A stretch of DNA of 64,000 nucleotides from an uncultured Prolixibacteraceae bacterium (GTDB lineage: Bacteria > Bacteroidota > Bacteroidia > Bacteroidales > Prolixibacteraceae): contig CAILJH010000123.1 in assembly GCA_903834475.1 (NCBI GenBank), positions 42,962 to 106,961 on the forward strand. Reading direction: 5' to 3'. Under the pieces are notes generated by a model. The model made no database searches and had not been told where the DNA came from. It saw only the letters and a list, made by a program, of their open reading frames with translations. A program made the translations under genes and the position numbers. Positions 18,301-28,314 of this stretch are shown piece by piece. Within the stretch, counting starts at the first letter, position 1. Each line of letters begins with the position of its first letter.

Positions 18301-20868
18301 TTATCCGCATTTGGAAGTTCCGCAGTCGGGGCAAATCAGGCAACCTTCCTGATAAGTTACGTGGTGTGAACCACATTCACCGCAAACAGCGCTTTCCGAA
18401 ACCGTTCCGTCCGGAACATATTTTTTCAGGGCGCGGGCGACTCCGGCTTTCCAACTGTTGATGGTGTCGTTATCGAATTGAAGGCTGGTAACTGTATCAA
18501 CCACTTTATGGATAGGCATTCCGTGACGCAGAACACCTGAAATCAGCTTGGCATAGTTCCAGAATACCGGGTTAAATTTATAAGATAAACCTTCGATTGT
18601 TGTCCGGTAGCCTTGTTTGTTGGTGTATTGGAAATCGTAGCGTTTCGATCCGTCGTTATTGACATTTTTGATGATTTTTCCACTTACGACTGAGCGCGGC
18701 AACAAAATCCCGTCTTCGTCGTCGGAAAGCCCGGTGAAAATTTCATATGGACGTCCTTCGATGGTTCCGATAAATGCCACCCATTTGTCTTTTGAATTTT
18801 GGAAACGCACGATATCTGCATCCAGTTCGGTTGGCCTTTTAGTTGGGAATACGCTGTAAACGGCTTCGTCTTCTTGTTCCTCTTCCTTTTTATTGGAGAT
18901 GAGTACTCCTGAACGGCATCCGTCACGATATACGGTTACGCCCTTGCACCCGCTTTTCCATGCTTCAAAATAGAGTCTTCCAACCAGTTCTTCATCAGCG
19001 TCGGCTGGTAAATTGATGGTTACGCTGATGGAATGGTCAACCCATTTCTGGATTTTTCCCTGCATGCGCACTTTATTCATCCAGTCCACATCGTTCGAAG
19101 TGGCTTTGTAATAAGGTGATTTGGCAATCAGTTCATCTAAATCAGCTTCAGGATAATTCTTTTTGAGTTCAAATCCATTCACTTCCATCCAATCTTTGAA
19201 TTTGTGATGGAAAACAACATATTCTTCCCACGAATCGCCCAGTTCATCAATAAAGTCAACTTTAACATTTTTATCGCCCGGGTTTACTTTCCGGCGGCGT
19301 TTATAAACCGGCATGAAAACGGGTTCAATTCCTGATGTGGTTTGGGTCATCAAACTGGTTGTTCCTGTTGGCGCTATGGTTAGCAGAGCAATGTTTCTGC
19401 GGCCATATTTTGCCATATCCTGATACAATTCTTCGTCGGCTGCACGAAGTCGTTTGATCATTGGATTGTTTTTCTCGCGCTCGGTACTGTAAATAGTAAA
19501 AGCACCGCGTTCCTTGGCCATATTGACCGATGAACGGTAGGCTTCCAGGGCCGTAGTTTTATGTATTTCTTCGCTGAAATCAGTTGCATCATCGCTTCCG
19601 TAGCGCAATCCCAGAGCTGCAAGCATATCGCCCTCAGCGGTAATACCTATTCCCGTACGACGTCCTTCTTTGGCTTTGGTCTGAATCTTCAGCCACATGG
19701 ATCGTTCGATGTGTTTCAGATCTTCGTTTTCAGGATCTTCATCAATCTTTCCAAGTATTCCATTGATTTTCTCCAATTCGAGATCAATAATGTCATCCAT
19801 CATGCGCTGGGCATAGGCGACATGTTTTCTGAACAGTTCGAAATTAAATTTGGCCTTTGTCGTGAACGGATCTTCAACATAAGCGTACAGGTTGACCGCA
19901 ATTAGCCGGCAACTGTCGTATGGACACAGCGGGATTTCGCCGCATGGATTGGTCGAAACGGTTTTGTAGCCAAGGTCGGCATAACAGTCGGGTACCGATT
20001 CCCGAATAATGGTGTCCCAGAAAAGGATACCTGGTTCAGCAGATTTCCATGCATTGTGTACAATCTTACTCCAGAGACTGTCTGCATCAATTTCTTTGAC
20101 ATATTTTGGATGTTTCGAGTCAACCGGATATTGGGTGTGGTACTGTGTGCCTGCCTCAACCGATTGCATAAAATCATCATGAATTTTAACTGAAACATTT
20201 GCACCGGTTACTTTACCTTGTTCGAGTTTGGCATCGATGAAAGATTCGGCATCAGGATGTTTAACTGATACTGACAGCATCAGTGCCCCACGACGGCCAT
20301 CCTGGGCGACTTCGCGTGTCGAATTGGAATAGCGTTCCATAAAAGGAACAATACCTGTAGAAGTGAGTGCCGAATTTTTTACCGGCGAACCTTTTGGGCG
20401 GATGTGTGAAAGATCGTGTCCGACACCGCCACGCCGTTTCATCAGTTGTACCTGTTCCTGATCAATTTTCATGATTCCTCCGTACGAATCAGAGTCTCCA
20501 TCGTTTCCGATTACAAAACAATTGGACAGCGAGGCAATCTGAAAGTCGTTGCCGATGCCTGTCATCGGACCACCTTGAGGTACGATGTATTTAAAATCTC
20601 TGAGAAGATCAAAAATCTCATCTTCGGCCAGTGGATTTTCATAATTCTTTTCAATTCTTGCAATTTCTGATGCAAGTCTGCGATGCATATCATCAGGAGT
20701 CTTTTCATACAGATTGCCGAATGAATCCTTTAATGCATACTTGTTGATCCATACAGTAGCTGCAAGTTCATCTCCTTTAAAATAGTCCCGAGAAGCTTCA
20801 AATGCTTCATTTTGGGAGTACGTTACTCTCCCCGTTTGGGGCTCAACTGCCACGTTTTTGAATGCCAT
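18301..20868 (-). CDS. nrdJ: Adenosylcobalamin-dependent (class II) ribonucleotide reductase
   Basis: Start at MAFKNVAVEPQTGRV (20868); SNCFVIGNDGDSDSYGGI, STNPCGEIPL, IAPTGTTSLM; C-terminal CxxC zinc-ribbon-like CGECGSHHVTYQEGCLICPDCGTSKCG. Confidence 0.9.
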   Translation of the reverse strand: MAFKNVAVEPQTGRVTYSQNEAFEASRDYFKGDELAATVWINKYALKDSFGNLYEKTPDDMHRRLASEIARIEKNYENPLAEDEIFDLLRDFKYIVPQGGPMTGIGNDFQIASLSNCFVIGNDGDSDSYGGIMKIDQEQVQLMKRRGGVGHDLSHIRPKGSPVKNSALTSTGIVPFMERYSNSTREVAQDGRRGALMLSVSVKHPDAESFIDAKLEQGKVTGANVSVKIHDDFMQSVEAGTQYHTQYPVDSKHPKYVKEIDADSLWSKIVHNAWKSAEPGILFWDTIIRESVPDCYADLGYKTVSTNPCGEIPLCPYDSCRLIAVNLYAYVEDPFTTKAKFNFELFRKHVAYAQRMMDDIIDLELEKINGILGKIDEDPENEDLKHIERSMWLKIQTKAKEGRRTGIGITAEGDMLAALGLRYGSDDATDFSEEIHKTTALEAYRSSVNMAKERGAFTIYSTEREKNNPMIKRLRAADEELYQDMAKYGRRNIALLTIAPTGTTSLMTQTTSGIEPVFMPVYKRRRKVNPGDKNVKVDFIDELGDSWEEYVVFHHKFKDWMEVNGFELKKNYPEADLDELIAKSPYYKATSNDVDWMNKVRMQGKIQKWVDHSISVTINLPADADEELVGRLYFEAWKSGCKGVTVYRDGCRSGVLISNKKEEEQEDEAVYSVFPTKRPTELDADIVRFQNSKDKWVAFIGTIEGRPYEIFTGLSDDEDGILLPRSVVSGKIIKNVNNDGSKRYDFQYTNKQGYRTTIEGLSYKFNPVFWNYAKLISGVLRHGMPIHKVVDTVTSLQFDNDTINSWKAGVARALKKYVPDGTVSESAVCGECGSHHVTYQEGCLICPDCGTSKCG

Positions 20869-21192
20869 AACCCAAAAATTTTGATCTTTAATAATTGATA
20901 ATCGATTGAAAACGTGACGGAAATTTTGCTCACGTTCGTTTGTTTTAGCTGTATGCAATATAGGGTCTGTAATTAAAAAAACGAATACTTATTTCAATAA
21001 AAATTTCGAAAGTTATCAACGCAACGATGTTAGTATGTTGAAAAAGAATATATTAACATTTTTTCAACTGGAAATTGTTTGCAAAAATGAAAATTTATAT
21101 TCTGCAGAAATGAAATTTTTATTCCGGAAAGAAGCTGTAATAAAGCAGTTTGAGAATGATCACTATTTCAGTGAATCGGATGGATTCGAATT

Positions 21193-22431
21193 TCAGGAAT
21201 TGTTAAAAACTTTGTTTAAAATTAGCTGTGTTGCTCCAATATTTTGTTTAGTAAAATTAATACATTCCAATCGGATTGAAGCTCGTTTTTCAGCATCAGT
21301 AAGCAATTTAACAAGTATAGTCCGAAGTTCCGGGTAATCATTGACAGGGAATGCAACACCTAACTGAACCATACTTGTGGCTTCATTAAACTTCATGTAA
21401 TTTGGGCCAAATACAATCGGCATTCCAAAAATTGCAGCCTCAAGTGTGTTGTGAATACCGACTCCAAAACCACCTCCGATATAGGCCAGATCAGCGTATT
21501 TGTATATCGATGACAAGATGCCAATGGTATCAACAATCATGACCTGCTTGTTGATAACTGAAACTTCGGTTGCCTCGGTAAAACAAATAACCGGTGTTTT
21601 CAACAGGGTTATCAACCGCTCGATATTTCCCTTCTTTGTTTCGTGGGGCGCTATGATGAATTTGGTTTCGGGATTGTCATGAATAAATTGAGCCAGTAAT
21701 TCTTCGTCGGGTTTCCAGGTGCTTCCGGCAACCACCAATTGGCTGTTCCCTTTAAAAATTTCGACCAGTGGAATGTTTTTCCCGTTGCGGGCAATCTCAG
21801 CCACGCGGTCGAATCGGGTATCACCGGCTTTGGTGACATTCTTTATTCCAACCCAATGTAGCAGATCAACCGAACGATTGTCCTGTACAAAGAAGTGATT
21901 GAAATTGAAAAGCATTTTCCGATACCATTTTCCCCAGGGTGAGTTTTTGAAAAACAATTGTTCTTCGCGGAAGATGGCTGAAAACAAGTAAACGGGTATA
22001 TTTCTTTTCTTTAATTCGTTAAGGTAGTGAAACCAAAATTCATATTTTACAAAAAACACAATTTCAGGCCGAATGCATTCAATGAGTTTTTGAGCGTTCT
22101 TTTTTGTATCGGCAGGCAAATAATAAATGTAATCGGCGAGATCATAATTTTTGCGGATTTCATATCCTGATGGTGAAAAAAATGTCAGAAAAATCCGGTA
22201 TTCAGGATTTTGCTTTTTAATGGCCTCAATAACCGGCCGGCCTTGTTCGAATTCGCCCAACGAAGCACAATGAATCCATACGATTGGCTTGTCGTGTTTA
22301 ATTTTGGCCGGGATTCCGGGAAAAACCTGTGAACGTCCGGTGTTGATCTGCTTCGCCTTGATGTTGAAGGGAGCCGTCAGCTTAATCAGAATGGAATACA
22401 AAAAAATGGAAATGTTGTAAAGGGCCTTCAT
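21193..22431 (-). CDS. waaA: 3-deoxy-D-manno-octulosonic acid transferase
   Basis: WIHCASLGEFEQGRPVIE, FFVKYEFWFHYL, AGSTW, IGGGFGVGIHNTLEAAIFGMPIVFGPNYMKF. Confidence 0.93.
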   Translation of the reverse strand: MKALYNISIFLYSILIKLTAPFNIKAKQINTGRSQVFPGIPAKIKHDKPIVWIHCASLGEFEQGRPVIEAIKKQNPEYRIFLTFFSPSGYEIRKNYDLADYIYYLPADTKKNAQKLIECIRPEIVFFVKYEFWFHYLNELKKRNIPVYLFSAIFREEQLFFKNSPWGKWYRKMLFNFNHFFVQDNRSVDLLHWVGIKNVTKAGDTRFDRVAEIARNGKNIPLVEIFKGNSQLVVAGSTWKPDEELLAQFIHDNPETKFIIAPHETKKGNIERLITLLKTPVICFTEATEVSVINKQVMIVDTIGILSSIYKYADLAYIGGGFGVGIHNTLEAAIFGMPIVFGPNYMKFNEATSMVQLGVAFPVNDYPELRTILVKLLTDAEKRASIRLECINFTKQNIGATQLILNKVFNNS

Positions 22432-22490
22432 TCAGGTTTTCTTTTGAATCGGTAAAAATAATGGATTACTTCGAAATATCTTCACTTCGA

Positions 22491-22946
22491 TCAAAGGCTT
22501 GCCAAATATCCGGTATCCTTTTTAAGGTTTGGTTGCATCGAAGCCTCAACTGCCAGCTGGTCGCACCGTTCATTCTCAGGAATATTGGCATGTCCTTTTA
22601 TCCAGACAAATTTCACCTGATGTTTTGGGTAGATTTTCAGGAACCTGAGCCAGAGATCTTCATTTTTTTTGCCTTTAAAGCGTATTTTTACCCAGTTCCA
22701 AATCCAGCCTTTGGTAACAGCATCGACAACATACTTCGAATCTGAATATATTGTCACCGTCGAATTTTCAACCTTCAAGGTTTCCAGACCTACTATAACC
22801 GCCAGTAATTCCATCCGGTTATTGGTTGTCAATTCAAATCCGTCCGATAATTCTTTTCTGAATTTTCCGGAAAGAAGGACTGTTCCAAATCCGCCAGGAC
22901 CTGGATTCCCGCGTGCTGCGCCATCGGTATAAATGGTAATGTTCAA
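22491..22946 (-). CDS. rnhA: Ribonuclease HI
   Basis: IYTDGAARGNPGPGGFG, NNRMELLAVIVGLE, VTIYSDSKYVVDAV, KGHANIPENERCDQLA. Confidence 0.95.
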   Translation of the reverse strand: MNITIYTDGAARGNPGPGGFGTVLLSGKFRKELSDGFELTTNNRMELLAVIVGLETLKVENSTVTIYSDSKYVVDAVTKGWIWNWVKIRFKGKKNEDLWLRFLKIYPKHQVKFVWIKGHANIPENERCDQLAVEASMQPNLKKDTGYLASL

Positions 22947-22964
22947 AGTAAAATGTATGAATTA

Positions 22965-23088
22965 GTCATTTATAGTCATTAGGTCATTCGTGATCATTTA
23001 TTGTCATTTGGTCATTTGTAGTTATTGATAGTTTGCAGACGCAAAGCAAATGACGATTAATGACGCGAAGGTAATGACCACTAATGAC
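22965..23088. repeat. Phased GTCATT / AATGAC array forming a long imperfect inverted repeat
   Basis: GTCATT at 22965, 22975, 22983, 23003, 23011; AATGAC at 23049, 23059, 23073, 23083; central TTTGC-AGAC-GCAAA hairpin 23032-23045. Confidence 0.85.
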
Positions 23089-23100
23089 CTGAATTCATCT

Positions 23101-25254
23101 TTAGTTGGCAATGGTCATTTCATCCAGGAGGTTCTGTGCTCCCGCCATTTTATCGATGGTCCAAAGTACAAAACGGATATCGACGTTGATGCATTTTTGC
23201 AGGTCATTTTCAAAGGTCAGATCGCCACTCATCGCTTCCCAGTTGCCGTCGAAAGCAATTCCAATCAATTCGCCTTTTCCATTGATAACCGGACTTCCGG
23301 AGTTGCCGCCAGTAATATCGTTGTTCGAAAGGAAGCAGGTATGAAGACTTCCGTCAGAATCGGCGTATCGCCCATATTCTTTTGAGTCATAGAGAACTTT
23401 CAGTTTAGCTGGCACGTCAAATTCTTCATCTCCGGGAATCCCTTTTTGCACATAACCCTGCAAGGTGGTGAAATAGTCGTATTTAACCCCGTCTCGCGGA
23501 ATATAACCGCCGATAGTTCCGTATGAAAGACGCATGCTTGAATTGGCATCCGGGTAGAAATTTTTGCCGGCTTCCATCTCCATCAATCCTCCGACAAAAA
23601 GGCGATTTCCTTTTGTTAGCGCGTCTTTTGTTTTCTCTGTTTCTTCTCCAATCATAGCCCTCATTCTGAAAATTTCAAGAGCGACCTGAAAGAGCTGATC
23701 TTTTTCGAGAATTTTGGCCTTTGGCGCCTCGAAAAAGTGAACCAACTTCGCTTCGCTTCCAAAGATTGATCTGGAATACAAATCCTTCATGTATTTGTCA
23801 AAGTCATTGCCATATTTGCTTTTTACAATTTTGAAAAAAGGCGGATGATATTGTGGCGCAACATTTTCCTGATAGATATGGAACAGTGCTGCGGCAATTT
23901 TTTGGTCTGTTTCTGAGTCGTAATCTTTAAAAAACTCATCCAAACCACCTTTTACCCGTTCGGTGGCCAGACTAACTTTTTCTGAATTTTTATCCATTTT
24001 CAACGCTTCGAATAGCGGACGGGTGCGGTAAGCGAAATAAAAAATTTCAGGTCCGCGAACCATGGCCTCCGACATATATTCCGAAGCTGATTCATCTACC
24101 ACATCTTTATATGCACTGGCAATCAGGCTAAGTGCCTCGCCATACTTGGCTTTTCGCTGCGTATCGCTATTTGCCCATTGCGTAAACTGATCTTCAAGCT
24201 GTTTCTTCTTTTCGATCACATTCAGGCTTTCAAGTCCTTTGTTTTGCCCGATGCTGTATTTGTAATAATTTGAGCTTTGCGCAAATTTGGCAGAATACAT
24301 GATTTTTGATTTCTGAGATGTTCTCATAAAATCTTTCATGATACGTTGTTTTTCTTCCCGAACTTTGATCACAATCGGATTGGTCACATTCATCGTAAAT
24401 TCAATTCCGAAGGAGGTTTTGAAACGGTTGGTGTTTCCCGGATAGCCAAGAACCATGGCAAAATCGTTTAACTTGTATCCTTTCAGTGAGATCGGAAGAT
24501 GATATTTTGGTTTGTATGGCACATTATCAGCCGAATAGGATGCCGGTTTTCCATCTTTTCCGCAATAAATACGAAACATACTGAAATCGGCGGTATGCCT
24601 TGGCCACATCCAGTTGTCAGTTTCTCCGCCGAATTTACCCATCGATTGTGGTGGTGCACCAACCAGACGAATATCCTTGAATGTTTCATAAACAAAAAGA
24701 TAATAACGGTTATCATTATACAACGATTGAACACGTGCTTCATACGGATCGCTTCCAGTGGCTTCTTTTTCAATAGTCGAAGAGATTTCGCGAATTTTTC
24801 TGCTTCGTTCGTTGCTTGTCATCTCGTCGTTTAATTCGGGTAGAATTTTTGCTGAAACATCTTCGAAACGGATCAGGAATGAAGCTGATTTTCCGGAATT
24901 AGGTAATTCTTCTTCTTTTGTTTTGGCCCAAAATCCATCCCTCAGGAAATCGTGTCCAACGGCACTGTGTTGCTGAATTTCATCAAATCCGCAATGATGG
25001 TTCGTCAAAAGCAGTCCTTCTTCTGAAATAAGTTCGGCAGTACACGATCCGTAATCAAGCGAAACTACCGCATCTTTCAGGCTCGAATGGTTAATGCTGT
25101 AAATATCCTCCGCATTCAGCAAACATCCTTCTTTCTTCATTTGGTTAATATTCAGCTTTTCAATCAAAGCCGGCAACCACATCCCCTCATCAGCCCGCAC
25201 CATTGCAGAATTAAATACCTGAATGAATGTGATTAGTACTATTAATTTCTTCAT
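23101..25254 (-). CDS. S46 family serine peptidase (dipeptidyl-peptidase 7/11 family)
   Basis: LLLTNHHCGFDEIQQHS (His), GGNSGSPVINGKGELIGIAFDGNWEAMSGD (Ser). Confidence 0.92.
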   Translation of the reverse strand: MKKLIVLITFIQVFNSAMVRADEGMWLPALIEKLNINQMKKEGCLLNAEDIYSINHSSLKDAVVSLDYGSCTAELISEEGLLLTNHHCGFDEIQQHSAVGHDFLRDGFWAKTKEEELPNSGKSASFLIRFEDVSAKILPELNDEMTSNERSRKIREISSTIEKEATGSDPYEARVQSLYNDNRYYLFVYETFKDIRLVGAPPQSMGKFGGETDNWMWPRHTADFSMFRIYCGKDGKPASYSADNVPYKPKYHLPISLKGYKLNDFAMVLGYPGNTNRFKTSFGIEFTMNVTNPIVIKVREEKQRIMKDFMRTSQKSKIMYSAKFAQSSNYYKYSIGQNKGLESLNVIEKKKQLEDQFTQWANSDTQRKAKYGEALSLIASAYKDVVDESASEYMSEAMVRGPEIFYFAYRTRPLFEALKMDKNSEKVSLATERVKGGLDEFFKDYDSETDQKIAAALFHIYQENVAPQYHPPFFKIVKSKYGNDFDKYMKDLYSRSIFGSEAKLVHFFEAPKAKILEKDQLFQVALEIFRMRAMIGEETEKTKDALTKGNRLFVGGLMEMEAGKNFYPDANSSMRLSYGTIGGYIPRDGVKYDYFTTLQGYVQKGIPGDEEFDVPAKLKVLYDSKEYGRYADSDGSLHTCFLSNNDITGGNSGSPVINGKGELIGIAFDGNWEAMSGDLTFENDLQKCINVDIRFVLWTIDKMAGAQNLLDEMTIAN

Positions 25255-25479
25255 CTGCGAATTGGAGTATTGTAATTATTGGAAAACAGACCGCAAAGAT
25301 ATCGATATATGGTTATTTCCAATTGCTTTTAATGGAAGACTTGTCATAAAATTAGTTAAAATCTGCCGGAAACAGAATTGCGACAATCTGTATCAACGAA
25401 TTTCAATGGATAGCTTGTCAATTAGAATCACAACCTTCAGAAATGTTATCTTTGAGGCAAAATTATAATCAGCAATATC

Positions 25480-27006
25480 ATGGAAAGAAAAGTGAGGGTT
25501 CGGTTTGCTCCAAGCCCAACAGGCCCGCTACACATGGGTGGGGTTCGGACAGCTTTGTTCAATTATTTATTTGCCAAAAAACATGGAGGCGACTTTTTGT
25601 TGCGCATCGAAGATACCGATCAGAACCGGTTTGTGCCGGGAGCCGAAGAATACATCATCGAAGCGCTGAAATGGTGCGGATTAGTTCCTGACGAAGGCGT
25701 CGGTGTTGGCGGAAATTTCGGGCCTTATCGTCAAAGCGAGCGCAAACCGATGTATAAAAAATATGCTGATTCCCTGATCGAAAACGGGTTCGCCTATTAT
25801 GCCTTCGACTCGGCAGAAGAACTGGACGGATTACGAAAAGAATTTGAACTCCGGAAAGAGGTGTTTTCATACGATTTGCATACCCGGAACAATTTAAAGA
25901 ATTCGCTCACGCTTTCACCTGAAGAAGTTTCGGAGAGGCTGCAAAGTGGCCAGTCGTATGTAATTCGTTTCAAAATGCCTGAAAATCGCGATATCGTTGA
26001 GGAAGATCTGATTCGTGGTCGGGTGTCCTTCAATACCAACCAGCTCGACGACAAAGTTTTGTTTAAATCCGACGGCATGCCAACCTATCATCTGGCCAAT
26101 GTGGTCGATGATCATCTGATGCAGATTACGCACGTTATTCGTGGCGAAGAATGGCTGCCATCCATGCCTTTGCATATCTTATTATATGAATCTCTGGGTA
26201 TTTCAGAAAACCGACCTCGTTTTTCACATTTACCGCTCATTCTGAAACCTGAAGGAAAAGGAAAGTTAAGCAAGCGCGACGGTGATAAAATGGGATTCCC
26301 TGTTTTTCCGCTGCTTTGGAAAGATCCGGAAACCAGTGAATTTTCAAGAGGATACCGTGAAGATGGTTATTTCCCTGATGCATTCATCAACATGCTGGCT
26401 TTGCTGGGCTGGAGTCCCGGAACGGAACAGGAATTCTTTTCGATGGATGAACTGATTGAAATCTTCGACCTTTCGCGGGTTGTCAAATCGGGTGCCCGAT
26501 TCGATCCTGAGAAAGCCAAATGGTTTAACCGCCATTATCTGCAGCAGAAATCGCCCGCAGAATTGGCTGGTTTGTTTATGCCGGTGCTGAATGAAAAAGG
26601 CATTTCTCCTGAAATCCATCAACTCGAAAAGATTGTTGGAATGATTCAGGAGCGGTGTGAATTTGTGAAAGATTTGTGGGAGCAGGGACATTTCTTCTTT
26701 CAGGCTCCTAAAAGTTACGACGAAAAAACCATTCAGAAGAAATGGAAACCCGACACCAATGAAAAACTGGAATCAATTGCTGAACTTTTCGAATCCATTT
26801 CGGATTGGAAAGCAGAATCCATCAAGGAAACATTTTCAGCTTTTATGACTCAAAAAGAATGGGGTTTTGGCGTGGTGATGGTTCCAATTCGCCTGGCTTT
26901 GGTAGGCAGCAGCAGCGGCCCTGACTTGTTTGATATCTGTGAATTAATTGGCAAGGCAGAGACTATCGGCAGAATAAGAACAGCCTGCGAAAAAATTAAC
27001 GGATAG
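25480..27006 (+). CDS. gltX: Glutamate--tRNA ligase
   Basis: RVRFAPSPTGPLHMGGVRTALFNYL, LKPEGKGKLSKRDGDKMGFPVFPL. Confidence 0.96.
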   Translation: MERKVRVRFAPSPTGPLHMGGVRTALFNYLFAKKHGGDFLLRIEDTDQNRFVPGAEEYIIEALKWCGLVPDEGVGVGGNFGPYRQSERKPMYKKYADSLIENGFAYYAFDSAEELDGLRKEFELRKEVFSYDLHTRNNLKNSLTLSPEEVSERLQSGQSYVIRFKMPENRDIVEEDLIRGRVSFNTNQLDDKVLFKSDGMPTYHLANVVDDHLMQITHVIRGEEWLPSMPLHILLYESLGISENRPRFSHLPLILKPEGKGKLSKRDGDKMGFPVFPLLWKDPETSEFSRGYREDGYFPDAFINMLALLGWSPGTEQEFFSMDELIEIFDLSRVVKSGARFDPEKAKWFNRHYLQQKSPAELAGLFMPVLNEKGISPEIHQLEKIVGMIQERCEFVKDLWEQGHFFFQAPKSYDEKTIQKKWKPDTNEKLESIAELFESISDWKAESIKETFSAFMTQKEWGFGVVMVPIRLALVGSSSGPDLFDICELIGKAETIGRIRTACEKING

Positions 27007-27024
27007 ATTTGAGATTCTACAGAA

Positions 27025-27055
27025 GTCAGGGTGTGACTTGAAGTCACGCTCTGAC
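27025..27055. terminator. Hairpin after gltX, possible terminator without T run
   Basis: GTCAGGGTGTGACTT / AAGTCACGCTCTGAC with only G-U wobbles. Confidence 0.5.
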
Positions 27056-27073
27056 TAATCGTCTGTGTTCCAA

Positions 27074-28084
<1,011 letters not shown>

Positions 28085-28314
28085 TTAATGATGATACAAA
28101 TATCAAACAGAAATACCCTTAAAAATAACAAAAACCAAACGATAAGATACGAAATTCAAACAATTATATAATGATATTCAATCTGCTAATCCCCAATCCT
28201 GTTCAGGTATAAATTCCAAAGTTTACTAATATCCAGATACTCAGAAAAAATTCTTATTTTGGTGGGTATTAAATTGTTGATGTACATTATCTAAGAACCT
28301 AACGAAATAAATAT

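Noticed and set aside
20869-21190. Possible cobalamin riboswitch upstream of the B12-dependent nrdJ
   Set aside because: No B12-box-like sequence recognised by eye; an Infernal search with the cobalamin riboswitch model would be needed.
22965-23088. Possible CRISPR array
   Set aside because: Units are 6 nt with 2-8 nt spacing and reverse orientation across a centre; no long direct repeats, no cas genes.
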